64,000 nt of DNA from Candidimonas humi (lineage in GTDB: Bacteria; Pseudomonadota; Gammaproteobacteria; Burkholderiales; Burkholderiaceae_B), in contig NZ_JAHTBN010000004.1 of the NCBI RefSeq assembly GCF_019166065.1, positions 186,001 to 250,000 of the forward strand, written 5' to 3'. Positions 41,944 through 52,283 of the stretch are shown piece after piece. The position numbers and the translations under genes are program-made. Below the pieces are notes generated by a model that ran no database searches, was not told where the DNA came from, and saw only the letters and a list, made by a program, of their open reading frames with translations. The number at the start of each line of letters is the position of its first letter. Position 1 is the first letter of the stretch.

Positions 41944-42999
41944 ATGTCGAGGAAATGGGTAACGGGCATGTGCGGGGACGCGCGCGCCGTTGCGCGCCGT
42001 GCGCTGGCAGCGTTGGCGGGGGGGCTGCTGTGGGCCGCTGCGGCCTGCGCGGCGCCCGCGCCCGGCGCCGTCGCCGCACCGGATTCCGCGCCGCTCAGGG
42101 TCGTGGCCAGCTTCTCCGTGCTGGGCGATATGGTCCAGCAGATAGGCGGCGATCATATTGCCTTGACCACCATCGTCGGGCCCAATGGCGACGTGCACGA
42201 TTTCGAGCCCAGCCCGAAAGATTCCAAGGCCCTGGCGCATGCCCAGTTGCTGCTGGTCAATGGCCTGGGCTTCGAGACCTGGATGCCGCGCCTGGTGCAG
42301 GCTTCGGGGTTCAAGGGCCTGGAAGTGGTGGCCTCCCGCGGCATCACGCCGCGCCACCTGAGCGCGGGCGAGCAGGCCCTGGAGCGCGCCGAAGAGCGGC
42401 GCGGCGGCCACGAACACGAGCGCGGCCGCGAAGAACGGCGCCAGCCCGGGGCGGCGCCGACCGACATCGACCCGCATGCTTGGCAGAGCCTGAGCAACGG
42501 CCTGGTATACGTGCAGAACATTACCGCCGGCCTGATCAAGGCCGATCCCGCGCACGCGGCCGACTACCAGTCGCACGCCGACATGTATATCGCCCAGATC
42601 AAGGCGCTGGACGCCAAGCTCAAGCAGGCCCTGGCCGCCATCCCCGAGGCGCGGCGCAAGGTCGTGACTTCGCACGACGCCTTCGGCTATTTCGGCCTGG
42701 CGTACGGCGTGCAGTTCATCTCGGCCACCGGCATTTCCAACGAAGCCGAGCCCTCGGCCAAGGAAATGGCCAGGCTCATCGACCAGATCAAGAAAGAACA
42801 CGTGTCCGCGGTCTTCCTCGAGAACATCACCAACCCCAAGCTGATCCGCCAGATCTCGCGGGAAACCGGCGCCAAGATCGGCGGCGAGCTGTATTCCGAC
42901 GCGCTGGCCGCGCCGGACCAGCCGGCAGGCACCTATCTCGGTATGTTCGAATGGAATGCCGGGAAGCTCATCTACGCCCTGGGCCCGGCGCAGCACTGA
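41944..42999 (+). CDS. znuA: Zinc ABC transporter periplasmic binding protein
   Basis: 351 residues of the cluster-A1 metal-binding family. Signal peptide ending around ACAAPAPG, then VVASFSVLGDMVQQIGGD with the first metal histidine in GPNGDVHDFEPSP, DPHAWQSLSNG, SHDAFGYF and the final Asp in GGELYSDAL. A short His/Glu/Arg loop (HEHERGREERR) near residue 155 is where ZnuA proteins carry their zinc-rich loop. GGAGA lies seven bases before the ATG at 41944. Confidence 0.9.
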   Translation: MSRKWVTGMCGDARAVARRALAALAGGLLWAAAACAAPAPGAVAAPDSAPLRVVASFSVLGDMVQQIGGDHIALTTIVGPNGDVHDFEPSPKDSKALAHAQLLLVNGLGFETWMPRLVQASGFKGLEVVASRGITPRHLSAGEQALERAEERRGGHEHERGREERRQPGAAPTDIDPHAWQSLSNGLVYVQNITAGLIKADPAHAADYQSHADMYIAQIKALDAKLKQALAAIPEARRKVVTSHDAFGYFGLAYGVQFISATGISNEAEPSAKEMARLIDQIKKEHVSAVFLENITNPKLIRQISRETGAKIGGELYSDALAAPDQPAGTYLGMFEWNAGKLIYALGPAQH

Positions 43000-43023
43000 T
43001 CCGGCGCGCGCTGCGCGTCGCGT

Positions 43024-44025
43024 TCAGCGCTTGCGCGTGGCGCGCGGATGGGCCTGGTCGTAGACCTTGGCCAGGTGCTGGTAGTCCAGGCGGGTGTAGA
43101 TCTGCGTAGTGGAAATATTCGCGTGCCCCAGCATGTCCTGCACGGCGCGCAGGTCCTGGGCCGACTGCAGCATGTGGCTGGCGAAACTGTGGCGCAGTAT
43201 GTGCGGATGCACATGCACAGGCAGCCCCGCCCGCAGCGCGAGCTTGTCCAGCTGCAACTGCACCACCCGCGGCGCGATGCGCCGCCCGCGCGCGCCCACG
43301 AACAGCGCCGCGGCGTCGGCGACGGACGCGCCCTCGGCTTGCGCCATCTGCGCGCGCACTTCCAGCCAGGCGCGCACCGCCGCCACCGCCTTGCCGCCCA
43401 GCGGCACGCTGCGCGTCTTGCCGCCTTTGCCCTTGACTATCGCCTCTTGCTCGTCGAGCTGAAGCCAGCCCTGCGATTCGTAGCCGCCCTCGCGGGTGTA
43501 GCGCCAGTCCAGGCCGACCAGTTCGGCCAGGCGCAGGCCGCTGGAATAAAGGATTTCGAACATGGCCTGGTCGCGGCATTGCGCCGGGGTGTCGGCGGCG
43601 GGCAGGCCGGGATGGTCGAGCAGCACCTGGGCCTGCTCGACCGACAGGGCCTTGGGCAGGCTGCGGGGGATCTTCGGGGCGCGCACCCCGGCGGCCGGGT
43701 TGCCGCCCATGCCGGTTTGCGGCGCCCACCATTGATAGAAGCCGCGCCAGGCGGCCAGCGCGCGCGCCAGGCTGCGCGGCTTCAGTCCCTGGGCGTGCAG
43801 CCTGGCGACCGAGGCCCGGATGTGGCTCTCGGCCATGCGTTCCAGGGGCGTGGCGGGCTGGCAGTCCAGTAGCAGGCGCAGGTCGCGGCGGTAGCCCGCG
43901 ACCGTGTGCGCGGAATAGCGGCGATTGGCTTGCAGGTGCAGCAGCCATTGCTCCATGGGCGCCGGCAGCGCCGCGGCATCGCCGCGCACTGGCTTCCTGG
44001 TGGCGGGCGGGCGGGATGGCGGCAT
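43024..44025 (-). CDS. xerC: Tyrosine recombinase XerC
   Basis: Resolves chromosome dimers at dif with XerD. 333 residues with SAM-like N-terminal domain and the catalytic R-K-H-R-H-Y set: Arg in SSGLRLAEL, Lys in VKGKGGKTR, HILRHSF, LGHANISTTQIY. It is last of the run dapF-DUF484-xerC, a conserved housekeeping order, so it is not part of a mobile element. Its N terminus is longer than in E. coli by about 20 residues. Confidence 0.93.
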   Translation of the reverse strand: MPPSRPPATRKPVRGDAAALPAPMEQWLLHLQANRRYSAHTVAGYRRDLRLLLDCQPATPLERMAESHIRASVARLHAQGLKPRSLARALAAWRGFYQWWAPQTGMGGNPAAGVRAPKIPRSLPKALSVEQAQVLLDHPGLPAADTPAQCRDQAMFEILYSSGLRLAELVGLDWRYTREGGYESQGWLQLDEQEAIVKGKGGKTRSVPLGGKAVAAVRAWLEVRAQMAQAEGASVADAAALFVGARGRRIAPRVVQLQLDKLALRAGLPVHVHPHILRHSFASHMLQSAQDLRAVQDMLGHANISTTQIYTRLDYQHLAKVYDQAHPRATRKR

Positions 44026-44106
44026 GGCGGTTTACAGCGGCTGGCGGCGCCGGGCCGGCGGGCTCGTGTGCTGGAGCCCGGGTCGGTCAGGGCGCCGGAT
44101 CATATT

Positions 44107-44775
44107 TCAGGCGGCGGCGCGCAGGCGGCTGAGCGCCGCGCCCGCCAGTTGGCCGAGCGTGTCGAGGAAGGACGTGCCCATGTCCTCGGTGAAGCGGTGG
44201 GCGTCGTCCGAGCCCAGCACCAGCAGGCCGAAGGGCGCTTGCGAGCCGGGCGGGCGCAGGGCCACGATGGCCAGCGAGGCGGGCGACTTTTCCAGCCAGG
44301 ACGCCACCTGCTGGCCGCGCAGCGGGCCGCAATAAGGCGTGGCGAGCGCGTCGGCATAGTCCTTGACCAGATCGTCGACCCCATGGGTGTAGTCGCCATC
44401 GCCCAGTATGGGCACGTCCCACAGGCGCAGGGCGATGCCGGGCAATTCGAACAGGCCTCCCAGGCTCTGCACCACGTGGCTGGGCAGCAGCGCCGGATCG
44501 CGCTCGGCCAGCATGCGTGCGCACCAGGCATGCAGCGATTTGCTGATTTTTTCGTTGGCCGCGGCGTTGTGCATCAGGGTGGAAAGCTTCCATTCCAGAT
44601 CCTTGGCCTTGGCGCGCAGGGTCAGGATCTGCCGTTCGCCCAGCGAGATGGCGCGCGCCTCGTGGGGGTGGGGCACGCGCAGGCCGGCGAACAGATCGGC
44701 ATGTTCCTGCAGGAAGTCGGGGTTCTCTTGCAGGAACAGGGCGATATCCTCTGCGGAAATGCTGTCGGTGCTCAT
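44107..44775 (-). CDS. DUF484 family (GAF-like) protein
   Basis: 222 residues. The N-terminal helix has [21 protein letters not shown], family hallmark, followed by a coiled-coil and a GAF-like domain ([25 protein letters not shown]). Function unknown. It overlaps dapF by four bases (ATGA), as in the conserved dapF-DUF484-xerC group. Confidence 0.9.
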   Translation of the reverse strand: MSTDSISAEDIALFLQENPDFLQEHADLFAGLRVPHPHEARAISLGERQILTLRAKAKDLEWKLSTLMHNAAANEKISKSLHAWCARMLAERDPALLPSHVVQSLGGLFELPGIALRLWDVPILGDGDYTHGVDDLVKDYADALATPYCGPLRGQQVASWLEKSPASLAIVALRPPGSQAPFGLLVLGSDDAHRFTEDMGTSFLDTLGQLAGAALSRLRAAA

Positions 44776-45665
44776 GGTCGGGCGGCTTCCTTGGTGTTGA
44801 ATGAGGCGGTCAGGGCGTCGATATCGACCTGGCCCTGGAATACAGTGACGGCGGGGCCTTGCATGCTCAGGTGCTGGCCGTCCCAGGCTACGGTGAGCAG
44901 GCCGCCACGCGTGCGCACCCGCACCGGGCTGTCCAGCAGGCCGCGGCGGATGCCGGCGGCGACCGCCGCGCAGGCGCCCGTGCCGCAGGCCAGCGTCTCG
45001 CCGGCGCCGCGTTCATAGACGCGCAGCTTGATCTCGTTGCGGCCCAGCACCTGCATATAGCCGGCATTGACGCGATGCGCGAAACGCGGGTGGGATTCGA
45101 TCAGCGGGCCCTGCGTGGCCACGGGCGCCGCGTCGACGTCGTCGACGACTTGCACCGCGTGCGGATTTGAAATGGCGACCAGGGATATTTCGGGACTGGA
45201 GCCGTCGGGCAGCGGCAGCGTCCAGAGCGTATCGTCGCCGCAGGGGCGCGAGGCCAGGCCTTGCGCGTCGAAAGGCAGGGCCTCGGGCTCGTAGCGGGTC
45301 TGGCCCATGTCGACCCGCACCTCGCCGTCCGCGCCCTGGTCGAGTACCAGCAGGCCAGTGGCGATTTCGGCCTTCAGCGGGTTGCGCCCGGACAGTTTTT
45401 GCTCGTGCACGAAGCGCACGAAGCAGCGCGCGCCGTTGCCGCAGTGCTCGACCTCGCTGCCGTCGCAATTGAAGATGCGGTAGCGGAAGTCGGCTTCGGG
45501 GTGGCTCGGGGTTTCGACCAGCAGAATCTGGTCGGCGCCTATGCCGAAATGGCGGTCGCCCAGCGCGCGGGCGCGCTCGGGGGTCATTTCTATGCGCTGG
45601 CGCACACCGTCGAGCACAACGAAGTCGTTGCCGGCGCCCTGCATTTTCGTGAAATTCCAGATCAT
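44772..45665 (-). CDS. dapF: Diaminopimelate epimerase
   Basis: Converts LL- to meso-diaminopimelate for lysine and peptidoglycan. 297 residues with [13 protein letters not shown] at the N terminus and the two catalytic cysteines in EHCGNGARC and [10 protein letters not shown]. First of a four-base-overlapped pair with DUF484. The preceding gene is the lpxL homologue, 73 bases upstream on the same strand. Confidence 0.94.
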   Translation of the reverse strand: MIWNFTKMQGAGNDFVVLDGVRQRIEMTPERARALGDRHFGIGADQILLVETPSHPEADFRYRIFNCDGSEVEHCGNGARCFVRFVHEQKLSGRNPLKAEIATGLLVLDQGADGEVRVDMGQTRYEPEALPFDAQGLASRPCGDDTLWTLPLPDGSSPEISLVAISNPHAVQVVDDVDAAPVATQGPLIESHPRFAHRVNAGYMQVLGRNEIKLRVYERGAGETLACGTGACAAVAAGIRRGLLDSPVRVRTRGGLLTVAWDGQHLSMQGPAVTVFQGQVDIDALTASFNTKEAARP

Positions 45666-45738
45666 GACTGCGATTATCGCCTAATTTACGGCCCTCGCCC
45701 CCTATGGGCAGGGGGAAATTCCGCAAGCAATCGACAAG

Positions 45739-46632
45739 TCAATAGAACTTCCGGTCTCCTTCCTGCGGCCGGGTCTTGAAGCGCCGGTGCACCCAGTAGT
45801 ATTGGGTAGGGTCGCGCCGTACCCACTGCTCGAGCAGCCCGTTGATGCGCCGCGTGGCGGCTTCTGCATCGTCTTCGCCCGGAAACTCTTGCAGCGGCGG
45901 CAGCACCTCCACGGTGTAGCGCCCGCTGTTTTCGTCCAGGCGGCTGACGATGGGCACTACCGCGGCATCCCAGGCGCGGGCGATCTGCGCGGTGGCCGGG
46001 ATGGTGGCCGCCTCTATGCCGAAGAAGGGCACGAAGATCGCGCCCTGGCGGCCGAAATCCATGTCGGGCAGGTAGTAGACCGGCACGCCCTGGCGCAACT
46101 GGCGGATCAGGCCGCGCACGCCGTCGCGGCGGCTGATCAGGCGCACGTCGTTGAAGCGCCCCCTGCCTTCGCGCACGATGCGGTCCACGTCGGGATCGCT
46201 TTGCGGCGTGTAGAGCGTGGCCGAATGCTCGAGGAATTCCGTCAGGCGCGTTGCGGCTACGTCCAGGGCGATGAAGTGCGGCGCCAGCATCAGGATGGGC
46301 CGCCCGTCGGCCAGCAGGCGCTCGAGGTGTTCCAGCCCACTGATGTCGATGGCGGCGTTGATGTCCTCGACCTTGCCGAACCATAGCAGGCCGCGGTCGA
46401 CCACGGATTGCGCCAGCAGCCGGAAATGGCGCCGCAGCCAGGCCTCGCGCTCGTCTTCGCCATGCTCGGGAAAGCACAGCCGCAGATTGGTGCGCACGAT
46501 ATGCGCGCGCGACTTGAGCAGGCGCGGCGTGAGCCAGCCCAGACTGCGGCCCCAGCGCAGGCGGGTGGCGGTGCTGCAGCGGCCGAAATAGGAAAAAACC
46601 GCCCGCAGCAGGCGCAGCTTGATCGAACTCAT
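45739..46632 (-). CDS. Lipid A late acyltransferase (LpxL/HtrB family), second of a tandem pair
   Basis: 297 residues. The HX4D catalytic motif HFIALD is present near residue 125. An N-terminal hydrophobic segment anchors it in the inner membrane. The ATG at 46632 was chosen for the AAGAAG before it and for its overlap with the stop of the upstream homologue (ATGA). Bordetella has two such enzymes with different positions on lipid A; which this is cannot be told from the sequence. Confidence 0.9.
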   Translation of the reverse strand: MSSIKLRLLRAVFSYFGRCSTATRLRWGRSLGWLTPRLLKSRAHIVRTNLRLCFPEHGEDEREAWLRRHFRLLAQSVVDRGLLWFGKVEDINAAIDISGLEHLERLLADGRPILMLAPHFIALDVAATRLTEFLEHSATLYTPQSDPDVDRIVREGRGRFNDVRLISRRDGVRGLIRQLRQGVPVYYLPDMDFGRQGAIFVPFFGIEAATIPATAQIARAWDAAVVPIVSRLDENSGRYTVEVLPPLQEFPGEDDAEAATRRINGLLEQWVRRDPTQYYWVHRRFKTRPQEGDRKFY

Positions 46633-47489
46633 GCTTCTTGTGATTCCGGTTCGGGGGGAGGCGGTGCGCCCTTGGGCACTTTGTAGCGGTTGTAGCCCCA
46701 TAGGTATTGCTGCGGGAATCGCCGGATCAAGGCTTCCATGTGGCGGTTGATGAGCACGGCCTGTTCATAGGGGTCGGCCGGCAAGGCCTCGGACAGGCGC
46801 AGGCAGTGGATGCGCCAGCCGCGGCCGCGCGGCAAGCGCTCGGCCGCGCCCAATATCACCGGCACGCCGGCCTGCGTGGCAAGTTTGCCGGCCAGTGTCA
46901 TGGTGTAGGCGGGCCTTCCGAAGAAGGGGGCCCACACGCCTTCGCCGCGGCCCGGCGCCTGGTCGGGCAGGAGGCCGACGGATTCGCCGCGCCGCAGCGC
47001 GCGCGCAAATTCCCGCACACCCCGCATTGTGGCCGGCACGGCTTTCAGGCCCGAGAGATTGCGCACGGCGTCCATGGCCGGGGCCAGGAAAGCGGAGCGC
47101 GGCGGCCGGAACATGACCGTCAAGGGACCGTAGTGCATGACATGGCGCGCAGTGATCTCGAAACAGCCCAGGTGCGGCGTCAGGTACAGCACGCCGCGGC
47201 CTTCGGCCGCGGCGGCCTCTAGCACGGCTTCGTCGCGGGCGGTGGTCATGGCCAGGCATTGCGCCTGCCGCAGCCAGACCTTGGGCATTTCCATGATCAT
47301 GGCGCCGGTCTCGGCCGCTGCGCGCCGCGCGAAGGCCGGCTGCGGATAGCCTGCCTGCGCGGCGTTGGCCCGCAGCCGCTTGCGGTAGCGGCCCGGCATG
47401 GCATAAAGCAGCCGGCCCGCGAGGCGGCCCAGGCTGTGCAGCACGGGCAGTGGCAGGGCGGCTAGCAGGCGAAGCGCAAACAGCAGCAT
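46629..47489 (-). CDS. Lipid A late acyltransferase (LpxL/HtrB family), first of a tandem pair
   Basis: 286 residues with the HX4E motif HLGCFE near residue 105 and a hydrophobic N terminus. It shares the fold and arrangement of its downstream neighbour but uses Glu in place of Asp in the acid position. Head of the operon acyltransferase-acyltransferase-dapF-DUF484-xerC, divergent from metK. Both acyltransferases would act on Kdo-lipid A, the substrate made by waaA at 9-10 kb. Confidence 0.9.
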   Translation of the reverse strand: MLLFALRLLAALPLPVLHSLGRLAGRLLYAMPGRYRKRLRANAAQAGYPQPAFARRAAAETGAMIMEMPKVWLRQAQCLAMTTARDEAVLEAAAAEGRGVLYLTPHLGCFEITARHVMHYGPLTVMFRPPRSAFLAPAMDAVRNLSGLKAVPATMRGVREFARALRRGESVGLLPDQAPGRGEGVWAPFFGRPAYTMTLAGKLATQAGVPVILGAAERLPRGRGWRIHCLRLSEALPADPYEQAVLINRHMEALIRRFPQQYLWGYNRYKVPKGAPPPPEPESQEA

Positions 47490-47547
47490 GTAACGGCAAT
47501 AACCCTTTTGAAATCAATAGAAAGATACACCGAGCCGTATTTTCGCT

Positions 47548-47731
47548 TAAAATGAAACGAGTCGCCGAGTTAACCGACAACTTGCGGGGCGATGGCCGGG
47601 GCGGTTCGCCGTTGCGGCATAAATACCGCTAAAGCGTCGCGCCCCGTTTCCCATGCTATACGCTATCCGAGGTGCAACGCATTCCGTTCAACCTCAGGCT
47701 GCGCCGCAGCCGACTACAGGAACGTATAGAC
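47548..47731 (+). promoter_or_regulatory. Leader of metK
   Basis: A -10-like TAAAAT at 47548-47553 (no good -35) would give a leader of about 170 bases. Inside, CGGGGCG (47585-47591) could pair with CGCCCCG (47640-47646), with smaller stems between. I could not fit a SAM or SAH riboswitch to it. Function unknown. Confidence 0.3.
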
Positions 47732-48907
<1,176 letters not shown>

Positions 48908-48980
48908 CGCGCGGCGCCTGCGCTCCGTGCACGCAGCGGCTCCCTTGGGGGCGCCGCGTGCGGGGGCGGAGCACGGGCGC

Positions 48981-49220
48981 ATGAGCGACGAGCGCGACCC
49001 CCAGGGCTGCGACGCCGGCGGCCGCCACAGCGACGACGCGCACAGCCTCGCGCCCAGCGACTCGCCCTGCATCGCGGTGTGCTCGACGCTGTACGACGAA
49101 GTCTGCCGCGGCTGCGGGCGCACCGCCATGGAGGTCGCCAACTGGGTCTTCCTGTCCGACGAGGAAAAGCGCGCCGTATGGGTGCGCATCCGGGCCCAGG
49201 GCTACCCGCGCCGCGGCTGA
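48981..49220 (+). CDS. DUF1289 family small protein
   Basis: 79 residues with SPCIAVCSTLYDEVCRGCGRT and the four cysteines (C-x3-C, C-x2-C) of the family, which is thought to bind an iron-sulfur cluster or zinc. The ATG at 48981 lies 73 bases after metK. Function unknown. Lies before the ahcY riboswitch. Confidence 0.82.
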   Translation: MSDERDPQGCDAGGRHSDDAHSLAPSDSPCIAVCSTLYDEVCRGCGRTAMEVANWVFLSDEEKRAVWVRIRAQGYPRRG

Positions 49221-49262
49221 AAACCCACGCAGGCCTGCCGCCGAGCGGCCCTTCGACTGCGT

Positions 49263-49268
49263 TACAAT
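49263..49268 (+). promoter_or_regulatory. -10 element for the ahcY transcript
   Basis: TACAAT (five of six to TATAAT) 8 bases before the riboswitch stem, so that transcription would begin right at it. No recognisable -35 lies at the right distance. Confidence 0.4.
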
Positions 49269-49275
49269 CACCACT

Positions 49276-49343
49276 TTCCTGAGGAGCGCTGCGACGGGTA
49301 GCGCGCCGGCCGCCATGGCCCGCCCACCCGCTAGGCTCAGGAA
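49276..49343 (+). promoter_or_regulatory. S-adenosylhomocysteine riboswitch
   Basis: TTCCTGAG (49276-49283) and CTCAGGAA (49336-49343) form the eight-base P1 stem. GAGGAGCGCTGCGACGGGTA directly follows the 5' arm and matches the conserved core of SAH riboswitches; ACCCGCTAGGCTCAGG precedes the 3' arm. Known switches of this class turn ahcY and metF type genes on when SAH builds up, fitting the gene 105 bases downstream. Confidence 0.9.
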
Positions 49344-49448
49344 GTGTTTCTCGATCGAACGGCGCTCATCATCTCCTGCCGGGCCGGCGGAGCGGTGAGC
49401 CGCCACGCGTTCCCGTCCTCCGGCGCGCAGGGTTTACTGGAAATCACC

Positions 49449-50867
49449 ATGAACACTGTCGCTGAAACTGCACTCTCCGATTACGTCGTCGCCGACATCG
49501 GCCTGGCCGGCTGGGGCCGCCGCGAAATCGCCATTGCCGAAACCGAAATGCCGGGCCTGATGGCCACGCGCGAAGAATACGCCGCCAGCCAGCCCCTGAA
49601 GGGCGCGCGCATCGCCGGCAGCCTGCACATGACCATCCAGACGGCCGTGCTGATCGAGACCCTGATCGCGCTGGGCGCCGAGGTACGCTGGGCTTCGTGC
49701 AATATCTTCTCGACCCAGGATCACGCGGCCGCGGCCATCGCCGCCGGCGGCACGCCCGTGTTCGCCGTCAAGGGGGAAAGCCTCGAAGACTACTGGCAAT
49801 ACACGCACCGCATCTTCGAATGGCCCGCCGGCCGGCACGCCAACATGATCCTGGACGACGGGGGCGACGCGACCCTGTTGCTGCACATGGGCGCCCGCGC
49901 CGAAGCCAACCCCAAGCTGCTGGACAAGCCCGGCAGCGAAGAAGAGCGCGTGCTGTTCGCCGCCATCCGCCAGCGCCTGGCCGCCGATCCCAAGTGGTAT
50001 TCCACGCGCCTGGCGCAGATCAAGGGCGTTACCGAGGAAACCACCACCGGCGTGCACCGTCTCTACCAGATGTCGCGCAAGGGCGAGCTGGCCTTCCCCG
50101 CCATCAACGTCAACGACTCGGTCACCAAGTCCAAGTTCGACAATCTGTACGGCTGCCGCGAATCGCTGGTCGACGGCATCAAGCGCGCCACCGACGTCAT
50201 GGTGGCGGGCAAGATCGCCGTGGTTTGCGGCTTTGGCGACGTGGGCAAGGGCTGCGCCCAGGCCCTGGCGGCGCTGCGCGCCCAGGTGTGGGTCACCGAG
50301 ATCGACCCCATCTGCGCCCTGCAGGCTTCCATGGAAGGCTATCGCGTCGTCACGATGGAAGAGGCGGCGGCCCAGGCCGACATCTTCGTGACTGCCACGG
50401 GCAACTATCACGTCATCGGCCGCCGGCACATGGAACGCATGAAAGACCAGGCGATCGTCTGCAATATCGGGCACTTCGACAATGAAATCGACGTGGCCTC
50501 GATCGAAGACCTGAAGTGGGAAGAAATCAAGCCGCAGGTCGATCATGTGATCTTCCCGGATGGCAAGCGCATCATCCTGCTGGCCAAGGGTCGCCTGGTG
50601 AACCTTGGCTGCGCCACCGGCCACCCCTCGTTCGTGATGTCGGCCTCGTTCACCAACCAGACCATTGCCCAGATCGAGCTGTACACGCGCGGCGAGGCAT
50701 ACGAGTCGGGCAAGGTGTATGTGCTGCCCAAGCATCTGGACGAGAAGGTGGCGCGCCTGCACCTGAAGAAGCTGGGGGTCAACCTGACCGAGCTCAGCAG
50801 CGAGCAGGCCGAGTATATTAATGTGCCCGTGACCGGCCCCTACAAGCCCGATCACTACCGTTATTGA
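49449..50867 (+). CDS. ahcY: Adenosylhomocysteinase
   Basis: Hydrolyses SAH to homocysteine and adenosine. 472 residues with NAD-binding [10 protein letters not shown] near residue 260, GHPSFVMS, and the C-terminal KPDHYRY that is universal in the family. The ATG at 49449 begins at the family start; a longer frame would pass through the leader of the riboswitch. First gene of ahcY-(small membrane protein)-metF. Confidence 0.95.
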   Translation: MNTVAETALSDYVVADIGLAGWGRREIAIAETEMPGLMATREEYAASQPLKGARIAGSLHMTIQTAVLIETLIALGAEVRWASCNIFSTQDHAAAAIAAGGTPVFAVKGESLEDYWQYTHRIFEWPAGRHANMILDDGGDATLLLHMGARAEANPKLLDKPGSEEERVLFAAIRQRLAADPKWYSTRLAQIKGVTEETTTGVHRLYQMSRKGELAFPAINVNDSVTKSKFDNLYGCRESLVDGIKRATDVMVAGKIAVVCGFGDVGKGCAQALAALRAQVWVTEIDPICALQASMEGYRVVTMEEAAAQADIFVTATGNYHVIGRRHMERMKDQAIVCNIGHFDNEIDVASIEDLKWEEIKPQVDHVIFPDGKRIILLAKGRLVNLGCATGHPSFVMSASFTNQTIAQIELYTRGEAYESGKVYVLPKHLDEKVARLHLKKLGVNLTELSSEQAEYINVPVTGPYKPDHYRY

Positions 50868-51057
50868 TGCCTGACGCCGGCTGCGGCGCCCGTCACGCGA
50901 CGGGGCTGCGAGCCGCTACGGCAACGCACCGAACCCGGCGGTGCCAGCATGGTCTCTTCCGAGGTCTTGCGGGCACAGCGGTGGCAAACCCGGCGCGCGC
51001 TTCCTGGCGTCGCGCCCAACGCACGGCGGCATGTCCGCCATCACGAGGAGTATGGAT

Positions 51058-51396
51058 ATGGAAATCATCCTGGTCTGGATCCTGAATGCGGTGGCGCTGC
51101 TGATCGTGGCCTACATCCTGCCCGGCATCAATGTGGCGTCCTTCGGCTCGGCGCTGATCGCCGCGCTGGTGCTGGGCCTGCTCAATACCCTGGTCAAGCC
51201 GGTGCTGATACTGCTGACGCTGCCCATTACCGTCGTCACGCTAGGCCTGTTCCTGCTGGTGCTCAATGCGCTGGTCTTCTGGTTCGCCGGTTCCATCCTC
51301 AAGGGCTTCCAGGTGGGCGGCTTCTGGTGGGCGCTGCTGGGCGCGGTCGTGTACAGCCTGGTCTCGGGCCTGTTTTCGAGGTTGATTTATCGATGA
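51058..51396 (+). CDS. Small membrane protein of the YvlD/phage-holin-4 family (PF04020)
   Basis: 112 residues with four hydrophobic helices (WILNAVALLIVAYILPGI, LIAALVLGLLNTL, LLTLPITVVTLGLFLLVLNALVFW, WWALLGAVVYSLVSG). Despite the family name it is not phage-derived: YvlD-type proteins are chromosomal. The ATG at 51058 has GAGGAG seven bases before. Its stop overlaps the metF start (ATGA), so it is coupled to metF. Function unknown. Confidence 0.82.
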   Translation: MEIILVWILNAVALLIVAYILPGINVASFGSALIAALVLGLLNTLVKPVLILLTLPITVVTLGLFLLVLNALVFWFAGSILKGFQVGGFWWALLGAVVYSLVSGLFSRLIYR

Positions 51397-52247
51397 ATCC
51401 GGCACAGTCGGTAAGCCTGGAATTTTTTCCTCCCCGCGACATCGCGGCCCAGGAAAAACTGGTGCGCTCGGCCAAGCAGTTGCTGGCGCTGCATCCCAGC
51501 TATGTCAGCGTGACCTTCGGCGCGGGCGGCTCGACCCGCTCGGGCACCGCGGATACCGTGCGCATGATGCAGAACCTGGGCTGCGACGCAGCCCCGCACC
51601 TGTCCTGCATAGGCTCGACCCGCGCGGTGCTGGCCGAGATCCTCGATGCCTACAAGGCATCTGGCGTGCGCCGCATCGTGGCCCTGCGCGGCGACATGCC
51701 CTCGGGCATGGGCGGCGATGCCGGCGAGCTGCGCTATGCCGGCGACCTGGTGAGCTTCATCCGCGAGCACAGCGGCGACTGGTTCCACATCGAAGTGGCG
51801 GCCTATCCCGAAATGCACCCGCAGGCCCAGTCGGCCGCCGAAGACCTGGAACACTTCGCCGCCAAGGTGCGGGCCGGGGCCGACGGCGCGATCACGCAGT
51901 ACTTCTTCAATGTCGACGCCTATTTCGACTTCGTCGCACGGGCCCAGGCCAAGGGTGTGACGGCGCCCATCGTGCCGGGCGTGATGCCCATCACCAACCA
52001 TACGCAGTTGCTGCGCTTTTCCACCATGTGCGGCGCCGAGATCCCGCGCTGGATCCGCCTGCGCCTGGCCGATTTCGGCGATGACCGGGCATCCATCCGG
52101 GCCTTCGGCGTGGACGTCGGCGTGCAGATGTGCCAGCGCCTGCTGGACGAGGGCGCGCCGGGGCTGCATTTCTACACCCTGAACAATGCCGAAGTCACGC
52201 TGGAGATCAATCGGCAGTTGCGCCTGCAGCCTGCGGTCGCCGCCTGA
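51393..52247 (+). CDS. metF: 5,10-methylenetetrahydrofolate reductase
   Basis: 284 residues. Makes 5-methyl-THF for methionine synthesis. VSLEFFPPRD at the N terminus with the catalytic Glu, GAGGSTRSGTADTV, RGDMPSG and PGVMPITN are the family's FAD/folate contacts. Starts with ATGA overlapping the upstream membrane protein. With ahcY and metK completes the SAM-to-methionine loop. Confidence 0.94.
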   Translation: MNPAQSVSLEFFPPRDIAAQEKLVRSAKQLLALHPSYVSVTFGAGGSTRSGTADTVRMMQNLGCDAAPHLSCIGSTRAVLAEILDAYKASGVRRIVALRGDMPSGMGGDAGELRYAGDLVSFIREHSGDWFHIEVAAYPEMHPQAQSAAEDLEHFAAKVRAGADGAITQYFFNVDAYFDFVARAQAKGVTAPIVPGVMPITNHTQLLRFSTMCGAEIPRWIRLRLADFGDDRASIRAFGVDVGVQMCQRLLDEGAPGLHFYTLNNAEVTLEINRQLRLQPAVAA

Positions 52248-52283
52248 TTCCGGCCGGCCGCTGCGGCAGGGATTCCGGAGCCC

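Noticed and set aside
43024-44025. Tyrosine recombinase as an integrase of a mobile element
   Set aside because: It matches XerC and sits in the conserved dapF-DUF484-xerC order. No attachment sites or cargo.
47554-47731. SAM riboswitch before metK
   Set aside because: No core of SAM-I, SAM-II, SAM/SAH or other classes could be matched by eye; kept only as an unexplained leader.
51058-51396. 'Phage holin' as a sign of a prophage
   Set aside because: PF04020 proteins are chromosomal in most bacteria; no phage genes are near.
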